This document shows positions 47,912 to 59,814 of a DNA stretch of 64,000 nucleotides, in pieces (within the stretch, counting starts at the first letter, position 1; every line of letters begins with the position of its first letter). This DNA comes from Lonicera japonica. Its lineage: Eukaryota; Streptophyta; Magnoliopsida; Dipsacales; Caprifoliaceae. The stretch is from positions 8,816,394 to 8,880,393 of the forward strand of contig CM038470.1 in NCBI GenBank assembly GCA_021464415.1, read 5' to 3'. The translations under genes and the position numbers were made by a program. The notes below the pieces were generated by a model that saw only the letters and a program-made list of their open reading frames with translations, made no database searches and was not told where the DNA came from.

Positions 47912-49758
47912 CACTCAAAAAAATACAGAATAATTAATATTCTTACACTTTTCTTTTCCTTTCCGAACAGAGCTAGGCCTCATGTGCCCGTTTTAATTTT
48001 AACGCAGAGGGTAGATGTACCATGTTCAGATATTTGAGGCTATAGGGTTTTGTAAAGATTGTGATGGATATATATATTAACAATCGATTGATTTAGTTCG
48101 GTGGTTATCTCTTTAAATTTAATTTTGAGGTCGGCTGAGAGATTTTAAGTTGAATTTTGATAACCATAAAAATATTAGTAACCAACAGTAAATGCAGTAT
48201 AAATTGTGAATGAGAATTTGTCAATGTGTGTGGAGGCACAAATACCGTTTGGTTTTTTATTTTTTTAAAATGATAAATATATATAAACAGCATGTAAAAA
48301 TTGATATCTCAATCCAACTATTGTGGAAGAAATATTCAAAACTTTAAGTTATACATAAGCAATAAATTTTATTTAATAGTGGATCTAAAACTAGTACTAT
48401 AAGAGATAGACTCAATAAAAACTTTTATATCAGGGACGTGAACGTGATTATTAAATTTAAAATTTATTTATTATGAGAATAAGATATACAACAAAAAGTT
48501 ATAAGACCGATGGCTTTGTTTAGTCTTGCTAGATCAGATTATTGATTTGCATATAATGAGGATGTGATTTATTAATTGATTTGAGTGCTTATTCCTGCAT
48601 TTTAAAATAAACAGTACGTTGAAATTTATATTTATTTATTTAATAATTTAAAATTTTAAAATATTACCAGAATAATTTTATTTTTTAAAAATATAATATT
48701 CATTTAAAAAATTATATATTATACTTTTAAAATTATATACAATATTTTTTTTGAACATAATTATTATATACTATATTGACGATAGACATAATTACTCTAA
48801 AATAATATCGTCAACCATTTTAAAAAAATAAAAATAATAATATCGTCTACATAAAGTGATACTCCGTATGAGATAACACAATTTATATTCCGCCGACCAG
48901 GAAAAAGTTGGCCCGCTGAAAGCCGTAGCGGCAGCACAACTTCTCAAGTCTTGCATGAGGCCTACAACTGTCGCCTCTCGCTCTCCAACGCGCCTTCTTT
49001 TTACTCTCTGCGGAATAAATAAATAAAAAAAAAAAATCAGTTTACATGTGTTTTAAAAATATACGTTAAGTATTTATTTTTAAAAATAATTAATTTTTAA
49101 TATATATTAAATATGGTATAAATTATCATATAAGATTTTATTATTTTTATTTATAATAATTTTAACACGTGCCCTAAAAATATATGTTATCATTTTTCAA
49201 TAAAAAAGGCCGTAAAGTATTTTAAATATGAAAAATGAAACTTGTACAAAACTTTATGTGTTATTTATTAGCCTAATACTCCTTCACAAATTCGACTTCA
49301 GTTATTTTTTAAAAACTTAATCAGTTAAAAAATAATATTCAAATTTGATAAATTAATCATTCCATTGATTATAATTATAAATAAATTTATAGGCAAAAAG
49401 GAAAACGAAATTGGTATTCATGTGGCCTACAAAGTGCTTCGGTCGCGTGAGCAACCTATCTCCCTCACCATCGGCGCAATTGTTGTTATCTTTTTTACAC
49501 TGAGAATCAACATTGAGAGCTTCAAATGGATTTTAAAATTGTCTTAGTGACAGTTTTATACTACTGGGTCAAGAGGTATAGTTGTTGTTATCTATACTCA
49601 AATTTATTTATATTATTTTTTTACATAAAAACAATATATTGATATATTTATTAGTCGACTATAAAAAGAGATGAACGAGAAAAAAAATAAGGTTTGATTT
49701 AAAAAAAAAAACTACATTCAAATAATAAAATTCTCGTTAAATAGATTATTTCTCACAT
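47912..49758. other. Intergenic, AT-rich
   Basis: No gene was recognised. A GC-richer island at 48890-49015 is bounded by ATTCCGC and GCGGAAT and was not identified. Confidence 0.45.
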
Positions 49759-50103
49759 GGCTCTTTGATAATAATATAGAAAACAAAAAATAGATATTTT
49801 TTTTTTGAAAAATTAAAAAATAAGTTGAGACATATGTCTTCTTACTTTATAACTTTTTCAATGAAATTTTTTTTTGCTAATTGAAGAAGAACTATTTTCC
49901 CAAAAAAATAATGAAATATGGAAAACATCTATTCATAAAAATAAAAGATACAAGACATCTATTCATAAAAATAAAAGATACAAGACATCTATTCATAAAA
50001 ATGCGCATAAGGTTGACAACATCTTATCGCATGCCTTAACTTATTTTTAAACTTCTTACATGAATAAGGTATTTTAAATTTTTATATATTATTATCAAAC
50101 AAA
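49759..50103. mobile_element. Tourist-like MITE (same family as 57908 and 63657)
   Basis: GGCTCTTTGATAATAATATA at the left and TATATTATTATCAAAC at the right are inverted. The inside (ATAAGTTGAGACATATG...TTCTTACTTTATAACTTTTTCAATGAAAT) is similar to the MITEs at 57908 and 63657. A 30-bp repeat has expanded within it. Confidence 0.65.
49925..50002 (+). repeat. 30-bp tandem repeat, 2.6 copies
   Basis: ACATCTATTCATAAAAATAA begins at 49925, 49955 and 49985. The first two copies are identical over 30 bp. It lies inside the MITE. Confidence 0.9.
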
Positions 50104-50913
50104 TCTTTAATTTTAAAATTTAGATACTCACATTCAACATTGGCAAAAATAAAGAATATGGTTATACTCATATTACAAATTGAATATATTTTTTATCATT
50201 AAAACAAAGAGATCTTAAATCAGGTCTTGTCCTTTATTAATACTGTGTTTGTTAGTCGCATAATCAACCACGATATTTTATACTCACATTATTTAAAATA
50301 GCAAAATATATGCTAATTGAGTTTCATCATTTCGTAGAAGTCCTCAATGCGAACTTCGTGGGTGTATTCAATACAAATTTAAAAAAATTGCACGCGAGTT
50401 TTTAAAATTTGTAAATTCTACTAAATTCATGGATTATTTTAAATTATTATAAAATTTAACAGATTTTAATGCATAAAGTCATTTAAATCTATATAAATTT
50501 TAATAAATTTATAGAAACAAAAAATAAAAAAACAAACAATAAAATTCTTCTCTATTTTTTCTCCGTGTGTTAAATTTCACTTTTATATATAAAAAATGCA
50601 TGAAAATGATATAGCATACATCAGAAAAACCTCACACGCACCTTGAGGCGTGCACCTTAAATTCACCTCAAAGTAGAGAAGCGTAAACTTCATATTTTAT
50701 CCTAAAATTAATGCCTCGCCTCGAGATGTAGGCATCAATAGAGAAGACTGTTGAGAACAAACTAAAGTACTACATCAGTGAGCCAAAAGATGTTGCAATT
50801 CTAAGTCATTGCCAATTCATATCCGTTAATATAATTATTATATTCTACATTGATCTAGCCGTAACAAATTTATATTAGTTTTGTTAAACACTGTAGATCT
50901 CTCTCTCTCTCCC

Positions 50914-51522
50914 TCAATTTGCTTCCATGGGCGGAGCTAAATTAAGATCCAGATCGATAACCCCTATCCGACGGCTCATATCCTTTTGATAATTCCCATC
51001 GACAACAACAGAGGACGAGTCCGACTCACTCTGGGTCCCACCATTCAACTCAGTAACCGGTAAGTCAAACCGGTACGGTTGTCCCCCACTTGCAAAGCCC
51101 GGCCGCACAAGCGCGTCAAAAAACAACACGGGATAACCCTGCGGCAACACCGCCTGCTGTTGGTTGTAATAATACCCAACCACAACATCCTCACCGTGAC
51201 CAAGGCTTCGGGTGAGGTCAAGCTCTAGCGGCGCGTGGGGTGTGGTGGACTCAACAGTGCTGCTCTGGCTTGGGCTGTGGTCGGTATCTGACGGTGGTGG
51301 GAAGTTGGTCTTGGCCTTGGTGCCTCGGAACTCGATGGCTGCGGCATCGTAGGCTCTGGCGGCAGCCTCCGCAGTGTCGAAGGTGCCTAACCAGACGCGG
51401 CTCTTCTTTGACGGATCTCGGATTTCGGCTGCGTATCGTCCCCACGGGCGCTTTCTCACTCCTCTGTAATGCACCTCCTTGTTGGATACCTTAACTACGT
51501 TAGCTTTGTCTTTCATAGTCAT
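50914..51522 (-). CDS. ERF transcriptional repressor with EAR motif (subgroup VIII), single exon
   Basis: This is an ethylene-response-factor protein that binds GCC-box DNA and represses target genes; 202 aa. The AP2/ERF domain spans about residues 19-75: [20 protein letters not shown], then [19 protein letters not shown], then [10 protein letters not shown]. It has the ERF-type WLG and the AEIRD block. The C-terminus has an EAR repression motif, DLDLNLAPP (residues 190-198), which combines LxLxL and DLNxxP; it recruits TOPLESS-type corepressors in the family. The middle is rich in Ser/Thr, Pro and Gly. There is no intron, as usual for this group. It resembles AtERF3/4/8-class proteins. The first ATG (codon 1) and codon 3 are both possible starts. 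Its upstream region holds GCC boxes, suggesting feedback. Confidence 0.96.
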   Translation of the reverse strand: MTMKDKANVVKVSNKEVHYRGVRKRPWGRYAAEIRDPSKKSRVWLGTFDTAEAAARAYDAAAIEFRGTKAKTNFPPPSDTDHSPSQSSTVESTTPHAPLELDLTRSLGHGEDVVVGYYYNQQQAVLPQGYPVLFFDALVRPGFASGGQPYRFDLPVTELNGGTQSESDSSSVVVDGNYQKDMSRRIGVIDLDLNLAPPMEAN

Positions 51523-51576
51523 TGAAAGGAGGAGAATTGTAATTTTTAGTGAGTGAGAAAGAAGATAGAGTGCGGG

Positions 51577-51710
51577 GTTATATAGTTGAGTTTTGTGTTG
51601 AGTGAGAGATTATGTGGCGGTCAACGTGCGGTTTGACTGGAGCGCCGCCCATGACCACGTGAAGCGGTTGTTGTTTTTTGGGGTCTAGGCGGCTTACGTG
51701 GCACGCGGGA
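51577..51710 (-). promoter_or_regulatory. ERF gene promoter with W-boxes, GCC boxes, G-box and ABRE core
   Basis: The TATA box TATATAAC (minus strand) is at 51577-51584. Upstream are TTGACC (51619-51624, minus), TTGACT (51633-51638, plus), GCCGCC (51644-51649), CACGTG (51656-51661), AGCCGCC (minus, 51688-51694) and ACGTGGC (51696-51702). These match binding words of WRKY, ERF and bZIP/bHLH factors. Confidence 0.7.
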
Positions 51711-51722
51711 ATTTTGTTACAC

Positions 51723-54700
51723 AGAAGCGTGTGCGATGTTGATCTGCCGGCTTTTAATATGCTAAATAGGCCGGCCCTTCCGTATGTTCTTCTCTTTTTG
51801 CAAATGGTTTATGGTTATAGCGGGCACTCTACATTTCTTCTCACAAACATTGTTTGAGTAGTGTTTGTTGGCAACAAAAATTTGACCAAGCTCAATAAAC
51901 ATAGAATTGGTTCAATTTAGTTGAATTAGTAACTAGATTTGGTAAAGGCAGGGTAAACAGTAACTTTACAACAATAGAGATGGAAATTTTTGTCTGTTGG
52001 TTTTTATACTTAGCTCGGCAATGCGTCTTTCATAGTGTGTATGACCGTATTCTTTACTTGGTTCAAATGGCCTAATTGAGAGTAATTACAATAAGAATGG
52101 TTATTTTTTTAGAGAGAGTTCAAATGGCCTAATTGAGAGTAATTATAATAAGAATGGATGTTCTTTTAAATAAAATAATGTAGTGTATATAGGCAGAGAG
52201 TAATTACAGTAAGGATGATTGTTCCTTTAGAGAGAATCTTGTAGTGTATATAGACAAATAAAAGTATAAATGGAGTTGTTCAGGCGTAAGTGAGCTCCCC
52301 ATTTCTATTTTTATATATAAAATTAGGGTCATAATGATTATTATGTTAACAGTAAAAAAGTTAAAAATGATATAACCTATGCACTACACTTGCCCCTTTT
52401 TACGTGGAGAGTGTGTCATCATCCATAACTAACTTTATAATTTACAAGAATCCATCTGCCATTAGCCCTAGCGCCTATATTGGCAACAAGCGTTAATCAT
52501 GCCCACAAGTACAGGTGTCCATTTCTCATTCGTTGTGGCAACCATATTGGCATTCTTGTTATCCCTGATCTCGCAGACATACTCGGTTTGTATACTTTTA
52601 CTCAGCTGGAGGCTTAAGGCTTCATCTGACTATCGCGGGTCCTTATTCCTTATTCAGGCTTACTTTTAAAAAAGTTCAAAAGATCTTAGGCTTGCTCTCA
52701 AATACCCGTCCCAAATAGGGCTTCCAATTTCATCTTCTCATAGTGTTATTTTTACCCCCAAAAATATTTGATTACGTTTCTACTAAAAAAAATATAAAAA
52801 TACTTGATTATATTTCCACTAAAAAAAAGGGGGGGTAAACTTTGTTTCCACCTTCACTCAATTAATCACATCCACTCAACTAATCACTTATTAATATTAA
52901 TTATTCACCATCTTCTTCTTTAGATATTCTTCTTTTTCTTTCACATCTATATATCTTATTTTCAACATGGCAAAACACACACTTTCTTTTAAATTCATAA
53001 TTCAAATTTAAAAGTGACAACAAAAAAGTTGTCATATATCAACAAATTTTGGGTTTATATAAATAAAAATTAATTATTTTACTCTTTAAATAAAATTTAC
53101 TCCAATACTTAAAGACCATTATTGATGATGAGAATGGCAAAAGTTCTTCTAAATATGTGTTCTCTTTCTTTTTTCTTTTAGATTTATGCAATAGGAAGAA
53201 AATGAAATTAGGAACACAAAGAAAGTTCCATCAGCTACGTGTAGTAACTAAATTTGTAACATATATTCGATTTTTAAAGATCGAGTGAAACATTTAAGTG
53301 ATATAAAGAATAATGTTTAATGACAATGCCTTACTCGACCCGTAAACCTCAACTAATAAGCTTATACTCAGCCTTCAATAACCAAATAAACTGCACCTTA
53401 CTCGGTTCTTAAGAACCAAATGATCCTACTACAATAAGTTTCCACAAATGTTCACACTTGGTCTACAGAAATCAAATATAAGCTACAAATTCAGTTCTCT
53501 GTAACCGAAGGAATCTTCTTTGTGTACCTAGATTCGTTTTTGCTTGTTATTGTGTATGTTAAAAAAACAAAATAAATATGAAACTTCAATTATTTCTTTT
53601 CTATCATTCTTTACAACTTAGGGTTTCTTTGTGTTGCATTAAGAGTAGATGCATGCAAGAATTTAGAAACTATTGTTGAGAAGAAAAATAATAAGAATTA
53701 GTGTTTAATTATAATTAGTTTGTGTTGCATAAAGGTAGATAAATGTAATAATTTAAATTCCATTGTTGAGAAGAAAAATGAGGAGAATGACCAATGATTA
53801 ATTTTAATTGCATCAAGGATAAACGATCTAAGAATTTATATTGCATTATAATTAATTATTAATATATGTGTGTTAAAATGGGAGGGCTAAAGGAGGTCGT
53901 TGGAGTGTGTATAAGTAAAAGGAAATTGGTGGAAAGTGGTAATAAGAGTGTGAATAGTATCAAGCAGTTATATGGGGTGGAAATATTTTCACTTCACTTT
54001 AGTGAAAGAAATCTACGAATTTATTCTTCTCACTTTAGTGAAAGAATATTTTTTTCTCACTTCACTTATTTTTCAAAAATATTTTCAATTTACTATAAAA
54101 TAATAGTGTAAGTTTACTTAATGTATTATAAGAAGGATAATTTTCGTAGTTGCTAAAATAAAAACATGAAAATCTTATATAAACTCAAAAAAGTATCTTT
54201 CTTTTCCACCTAGTAAAAAAAAACTCCCACTTCACTCCATCATTTTTTTTATTAAACTATTTAACCTACCCCATTTTATTTTATACACGACAACGACACA
54301 TTGCCTCTTTTTTATTCGTCAAATAATAACACTTTTTTTCATTACACCTCCATAAAATTTATTGTTGTCCTAAGAAAAAAAAATTATGAACTCATAGTTC
54401 ATTAACAATTGAAATTTCCCCCTAAATTTTAAAATGGACCAGTTATTCATATTTAACAAAAACATTCCACTTTTCATATTTTACTAATCATCATATAATT
54501 ATACAATGTTTCATATTTTACTAATCATTAGAAAATTATACAATCAAATTTAAGCGACATTACAAAAACAATATAACTTTTATATTGTATGAATAAATAT
54601 CGAATAACAGTCATAATAATTCAGTTTTTACCACGAATGTAGTTTATAAAAATATCTCATAAATTTATTTTAAGCAAAAAAGATGTTTGATCACTACCAC

Positions 54701-54821
54701 TACGTATTCTAATAATCAAACTTTTGTATTTCTATATTGTATATACCATTAAGAAAAATTATATTCACTGTATCTATCGATTAGATTTCAATATTTAATA
54801 CATAATCACATCAATAAATAA
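51723..54821. other. Intergenic, AT-rich
   Basis: No gene was recognised. A 58-bp tandem repeat (TTCAAATGGCCTAATTGAGA at about 52061 and 52119) and an ~86-bp tandem repeat (TTTGTGTTGCAT... at about 53630 and 53717) are present. Confidence 0.5.
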
Positions 54822-54832
54822 CTTATGTAATA

Positions 54833-54942
54833 GACCCTATGGGGCTGGCCTAATGGTTCTCTAGGTCACTGTAAGGAACGATCTATTTAACGGGAGATCC
54901 CGTATTCAAATCCGTCAAGGTACAGTTGCTAAAAAAAAACCC
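54833..54942 (+). mobile_element. SINE with tRNA-like A and B boxes
   Basis: An 11-bp target duplication CTTATGTAATA flanks it (54822-54832 and 54943-54953). TGGCCTAATGG is an A-box-like word. A degenerate B box (GTATTCAAATCC) follows about 50 bp on. It ends in an A-run followed by CCC. Confidence 0.8.
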
Positions 54943-55049
54943 CTTATGTAATAATCAACTAGGTAATCATTATTCAATTAATAGAAAAATATAAAAATAA
55001 TCTTAAGTTATATCTCAAGTATTATTACTTCTCTTAATTAGAGTTGGTA

Positions 55050-55600
55050 AAAGGATAATTTTTTTTATAAAACTTGGTGAAGATGATCTTTACAATTAGT
55101 AAAGATCATCCACCACGTTTCATCAAAAAATTCAACCAAGAAGTAGGTTAGTTAAATATTTAAAATTTTAACGGCCATAAATGCACACACACACACACAT
55201 ATATATATATTAGTAAACTTTTTCGATTGAATTTTTTAATGGAATTTTGTAGAGATGATCTACTAATCACGACGATCATGTTTCATCAATTTTAAGGGGG
55301 TAAACGGATGGAATTTTTGATATAACTTAGTGGAGATGATCTCTACAATTAAGTAGATCATCAACCACCTTTCATCGAAAAATTCAACCAAGAAGTGGGC
55401 TAGTTAAACATCTAAAATTTTAATGGCCATAAATGCGCATATATATATATATATATATCAATTGTTTAGTTAACTTTCCCGATTGATTTTTTTGATGAAA
55501 TTTTGTAGAAATGATCTACTACTAATCATGAAGATCATGTTCACCATGTTTCATCAAAAAAATTATTTGTTTATCCTCTCAAAATGAATGATCCATATTT
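55050..55600. repeat. Two tandem ~250-bp units with internal inverted words
   Basis: Both units carry GATCATC.ACCAC.TTTCATC, AAAATTCAACCAAGAAGT, TTAATGGCCATAAATGC (TTAACGGCCATAAATGC in the first), a CA/TA microsatellite, and then a matching inverted end (GATGAAATTTTGTAGA). They may be two copies of one MITE side by side. Confidence 0.6.
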
Positions 55601-56197
55601 AACGACAAAAAATTGGTCATATTTATATCATTTCCTTATATATATGTGTATGTATAAAGACCCATGTATATATCATTTCCTTTGCTTTTAGACATTATTT
55701 TCTCGAGTTAAACACCTTCTTCTTCTAGCTTATTATTTTCCGGTTGAGAAAAGGTTGAATAAACCATTTGGGCTTGAATGGCCGTGAAAGTTGGGCTCTT
55801 CAGCCCATAACTAATATTATTCCTTGTTCCCATTTCGATATGGGTTTGGTTCAGATAGCAAATTAGTGGAAAAAAAAAAACCCAGTGCATTGGCATGGGG
55901 CTACTTGCCAATTTTCTTCGTCAACAACACAACTAACTGGACTATTGCACATACTATGCGTGTGCCTTGTATGTATAATTTTTTTTTATACAAAAAAGTT
56001 AATAACCATAAAAGTTGGTTTAGTGATAAAATTTGAGTATAAAATGCTTAAAGATGAGAGTTTGATTATTAATTATTTTTTTTATTTTTTATACAAGGCT
56101 ATGTTGGGAGAGTCGTGTAGTTCTCTTCGGTGAGAGAGACAAGTGGGAGATTAAATTATTGCATTTTATTTTAACTAATTAATATTGGCTTAGGTTT

Positions 56198-56390
56198 TTT
56201 TTATTTTTTTTAAACAACTTGCACCTAGTTTTTTTTATTTTTTTTTAAACAACTTACACTTGAAAGGATTTTTTATTTTTTTTTAAACAATTTGCATTTA
56301 AAAAGATTTAAACATAGAATCTCCCGCTAAATAAATAAATCGATCATTCAGAAGGATCTAGTAAACAATTAGGCAAACCCATATAATTAA
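56198..56390 (-). mobile_element. SINE of the same family as 54833, with triplicated tail
   Basis: On the minus strand: TTTGCCTAATTGTTTACTAG (A-box region), then GATCGATTTATTTATTTAGC and GGGAGATTCTATGTTTAAAT, matching the layout of the SINE at 54833. The tail module (TTGTTTAAAAAAAAATAAAA) is present three times at a period of about 38 bp. Confidence 0.65.
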
Positions 56391-56819
56391 ATGTTATAAG
56401 TTTATTATTATTTTATAAAAAATTATAAGGTGAGGGTGATAATTTAATAATTTTGTATATATATATTAAACCCACTCTAGGTGTTCAATATATAGTATAG
56501 ATATATAAACTCAAATTATATATATTATTTATTTTAACAAATTAATCAATTTAAATATTGGATATTAAATAAAATTTGGTTTTCTTAGGTGAAAAGTAAA
56601 ATAAATTGAGCTTTTGTCGTTGGGAAAGCGTTAGCATATTTGGCAAAGTGCAATTCTTCATGCCTGCCTACCCTCAACTGGGGTGGGACCCAGCTCTCAA
56701 ATCATAAAGCTAATGAGACGTACACTACAATCTTAAAGAGTTCTGCTAAAAAAAGACTGACATTGCCTTCAACCACTTCTTTCTATTTTTTTTTTTTCAG
56801 TGCCTTCAACTTAAGTACT

Positions 56820-57070
56820 AATCCCGAGGGCTTGACCTAGCGGAGGCGGGTCTCGATGTGTGGTGAGGCGCATGTCGCAGGTTCGATCTCTCGCAACAGC
56901 ATAATCACTTGGGGCCAGCCATCAGGTACCGTGCCTTCGGACTAAGCGCTTGTCATTGTCGTTTCTGCGGTTGTGGTACGCGGTGATCAGCCACAACAAG
57001 CAGGGAATTAGTCCCATTCTAATGTGGTGTGGAGATACCTATGTGGCAATGGCAAAAAAAAAAAAAAAAA
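56820..57070 (+). mobile_element. SINE with perfect 10-bp target duplication and poly(A) tail
   Basis: CTTAAGTACT stands at 56810-56819 and 57071-57080. The head has an A-box-like TGACCTAGCGG and a B box GGTTCGATCTC. The 250-bp body is GC-rich compared with its surroundings and ends in a long A-run. Confidence 0.88.
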
Positions 57071-57460
57071 CTTAAGTACTGAAAAAAAGAAAAGAAAAGA
57101 GTCATGACAAATATAATTGTGTTACATATTTTTTTAATCCCTCACTCGTCTTTCTCATCGAAGAGAACAATTAGCTATTTTTTCAGTTCCCCACTCATAC
57201 TATTTTAATTTTTGAACATTTTTAGGAAAGTTTGGCAACTATTAACAATTTTTTTTTCTAAATTTAAGTGGTATTAATTATATACACCAGATCAAATTTA
57301 TTCAAAATATATCTTATTTATATGTATATTTTAAATACTAAGTAGGGTCATTAGACCCCGCTATATTGATTAAATATTCAATACAATGCATATAAATAAT
57401 TCATGTTCTCACATATCCAATCAAATTGTAGAAAGGTGTGCAATTATTTTTCATCAATTA

Positions 57461-57666
57461 TGTTGAGACTATCAATCCCACATTGGGCTCCATGTCACCC
57501 AATCAATCCGCGTGTTGGGCTAAAAAACTATGCCACACGTGAGGGGCGTGTTGAGACTATCAATCCCACATTGGAAGAGTGGATCATCACAAAGTAATAT
57601 ATAAGATTTAGAAGTTACTCCACCCATTGTCAATTGGTTTTGGATTGGATGTTTCGAAATCTAACA
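57461..57666 (+). mobile_element. TRIM-like LTR remnant
   Basis: TGTTGAGACTATCAATCCCA occurs at 57461 and again at 57549. The second copy runs on to CTAACA at 57666 and looks like a full short LTR (about 118 bp). The first is cut after about 26 bp. Between them is a short non-coding stretch ending in a purine-rich GTGAGGGGCG before the second LTR. Confidence 0.6.
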
Positions 57667-57907
57667 AATTACATGAGTTATTGATTTGAAGAAAGGTATG
57701 CATTTATCTCTCCTTAAGTACATGAGTTATTAATTTCTTGCAATATGATTAAATATGTGATAACATATCCCGTTGTAACTGTTATATTAAATATTTTTTC
57801 TACCATATCAAGGGTGGTCATGCCTTATTTGGGATGGGTTCTTTTAGTTGCTTCTACTTAGAATGTTTTTAATGCACATGCAATAGATATACAATTTGTA
57901 TTATTAA

Positions 57908-58192
57908 GGCTCCGTTTGACTGCAACGTGGAAAAAGAAAATAAATTGAGTTATTTTTGGTGAAAAGATAGAAAATAAGTTGAATGATAGAGGTGATATCC
58001 TCTTGATTTTTAAGTTTTTTCATGAAGAAATTTTCTTTGTTTGGTGGTGAGTAAAAATTTTTCATCAAAAATGTTGAAGAATGGGGGATATATACTCATA
58101 AAATGAGTAACATCTCTCACATTATTTTCTATCTTTTCATACAAACTAACTAAATTTATTTTCTTTTTCCATCTTTGCAATTAAACGGAGCC
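57908..58192. mobile_element. Tourist-like MITE (285 bp)
   Basis: GGCTCCGTTTGACTGCAA at the left and TTGCAATTAAACGGAGCC at the right form the terminal inverted repeat. TAA flanks both ends (57905-57907 and 58193-58195), the PIF/Harbinger target type. The body is non-coding. Confidence 0.85.
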
Positions 58193-58674
58193 TAACAGTT
58201 AAAAAATAATATTTTAAAGACCAACAAGTGATTATTATTATGAGCAATTAATAGTGTGTCCCTTTTTTTCCCTTCGAAACAATGACCAATATTATCATAG
58301 CTTTTCCCTTTTTTTTGGGGACAAAAATGGATAAGTCGGTGGTGACTCTGTACAGATCTTTCAAATCGAACAGGAGATAACTTTTTTAATAACTGCACAT
58401 GTGATGCTCTCATATTTAACACTAACAGGCGTTTTAAATGTGGCTCTGAACCAAATCGTTGAGCAATAAGAACTACTTTTATTACCATTGGGTCACAATA
58501 TATATATACTTGGTATGGAAAAGGAACTCGTAAAGGTGAAAATGATAACTCATCCTCTAAACTCTAATTTAAAATTTTAATATGTATATGATATTATTTT
58601 TAGTGACACTTTGCCCGAAGGAAAAAATGTCCACATAAGTTTTCATAATTTTTTATACATATTAATTTTAGTGA

Positions 58675-58830
58675 CTTAGATGGTTTGGGCATGTTGGAGG
58701 AGACCTGCCCATGGTTAGGAAGGATCAAAGGGAAATGTAGAGGCAGAGGAAGACCTAGAAAAACACATAAGGCGAATGGTTTCTAGAGATATGATAATTT
58801 TTGATCCATGTACATAGTTGTTGTTGTTGT
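58675..58830 (+). mobile_element. 5'-truncated RTE-type LINE tail
   Basis: A 14-bp target duplication ATTAATTTTAGTGA stands at 58661-58674 and 58831-58844. The insert encodes remnants RWFGHVGG...RGRGRP-like and ends in DPCT, stop, (TTG)n. This is the C-terminal end and simple-repeat tail of plant RTE LINEs. Only 156 bp remain. Confidence 0.8.
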
Positions 58831-58844
58831 ATTAATTTTAGTGA

Positions 58845-59044
58845 GCTTATATAAAATATTAGGCGTTCACAAGCTTGCCACATTTCACCAATAGAATTCC
58901 GCATTTTTCTCTCCCTGGTGCCATTATTACAAATTATGACTACACGTGCTTTGTCTCTCTATGTATGTTTATTTATAGTCTCCTTCTAGCTAGCTGAACA
59001 CCAAGCACAACTACTCCGGCCAGCAGGAAGAAGAGCGGAGAGAG
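58845..59044 (+). promoter_or_regulatory. Upstream region of TAT exon-1 copy 1
   Basis: TATTTATAG at about 58970 is a candidate TATA box about 70 bp before the ATG. The leader (AGGAAGAAGAGCGGAGAGAG) resembles that of copy 2 only near the ATG. Confidence 0.4.
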
Positions 59045-59319
59045 ATGGAGAATGGATCATCGAAGAAAAAATGGGGATTTAGAGGGAGCGAAATGGTGAT
59101 CAAGGCCTCTAAAATCTCCATTAGAGGTACATTAATGATGGTCAAGGAAAATCTCAATGAAGCAGACACCAGGCCCACCATTCCTCTTGGCCATGGCGAC
59201 CCCTCCGCCTTCCCTTGCTTCCGCACAGCTGCCAGCGCCGAAGATGCAGTTGCGGACGCCCTTCGCTCCGCCAAATTCAACAGCTATACCCCAATCCTCG
59301 GTCATCTTCCTGCTAAAAA
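59045..59319 (+). pseudogene. Tyrosine aminotransferase-like exon 1, copy 1 (orphan exon)
   Basis: Tyrosine aminotransferases are PLP enzymes that move the amino group of Tyr to 2-oxoglutarate. The exon reads MENGSSKKKWGF, then NEADTRPTIPLGHGDPSAF, PCFRTA and SAKFNSYTP, the N-terminus of the family. It is open for 91 codons plus two bases and ends at a GT donor (AAAAA|GTAATTTTT) in the same phase as copy 2. The later exons, with the PLP lysine, are not found before copy 2, so this is probably a truncated duplicate. An LTR element has inserted 18 bp after the donor. It may be silent or may serve as an alternative first exon. Confidence 0.82.
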
Positions 59320-59814
59320 GTAATTTTTCATTCTTATTGTTAGAATATTCTCCATGTTTTCCTCCTCCCATGTTTTCCTCTTTGTTCCCCTCTCCCTATT
59401 TTCCTCCCCTTTTCTCTCCTTATTTTTCTCCATGTTTTTAGGTTGTCTTATAATTTGTTTTCCCTTTGTATCACTATATATTTGTTAGTCTTGTATTGTT
59501 AAGATGGAGTGATTGTAACAATGTAACCCCTTGTGGATTTCTTGCTCATTAATATAATTTCTCTATTTCAATGTTGTATAATTTATCATGGTATCAGAGG
59601 ATGTAAGATCCTTACACCTTTCCGATCATCGGCGGGCGATGTATATCGTCGTCCGCCGGACCTTCAAACCAACCGCGCCACCGCCACCGTCCACAACCGC
59701 GCAGTCCACCACCGTCTCAGCTTCCGGAGGTGGAGGCCCCGCTTCCTCCTATCAGCCAACAACCTCTCTCTAAATCCACCGAACAAAAAGCACCGCCGCA
59801 CCGCTTTCGTCCTC

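Noticed and set aside
53866..54111. 81-codon plus-strand frame
   Set aside because: AT-rich, with repeated CACTTTAGTGAAAGAA units and no recognisable protein; likely chance.
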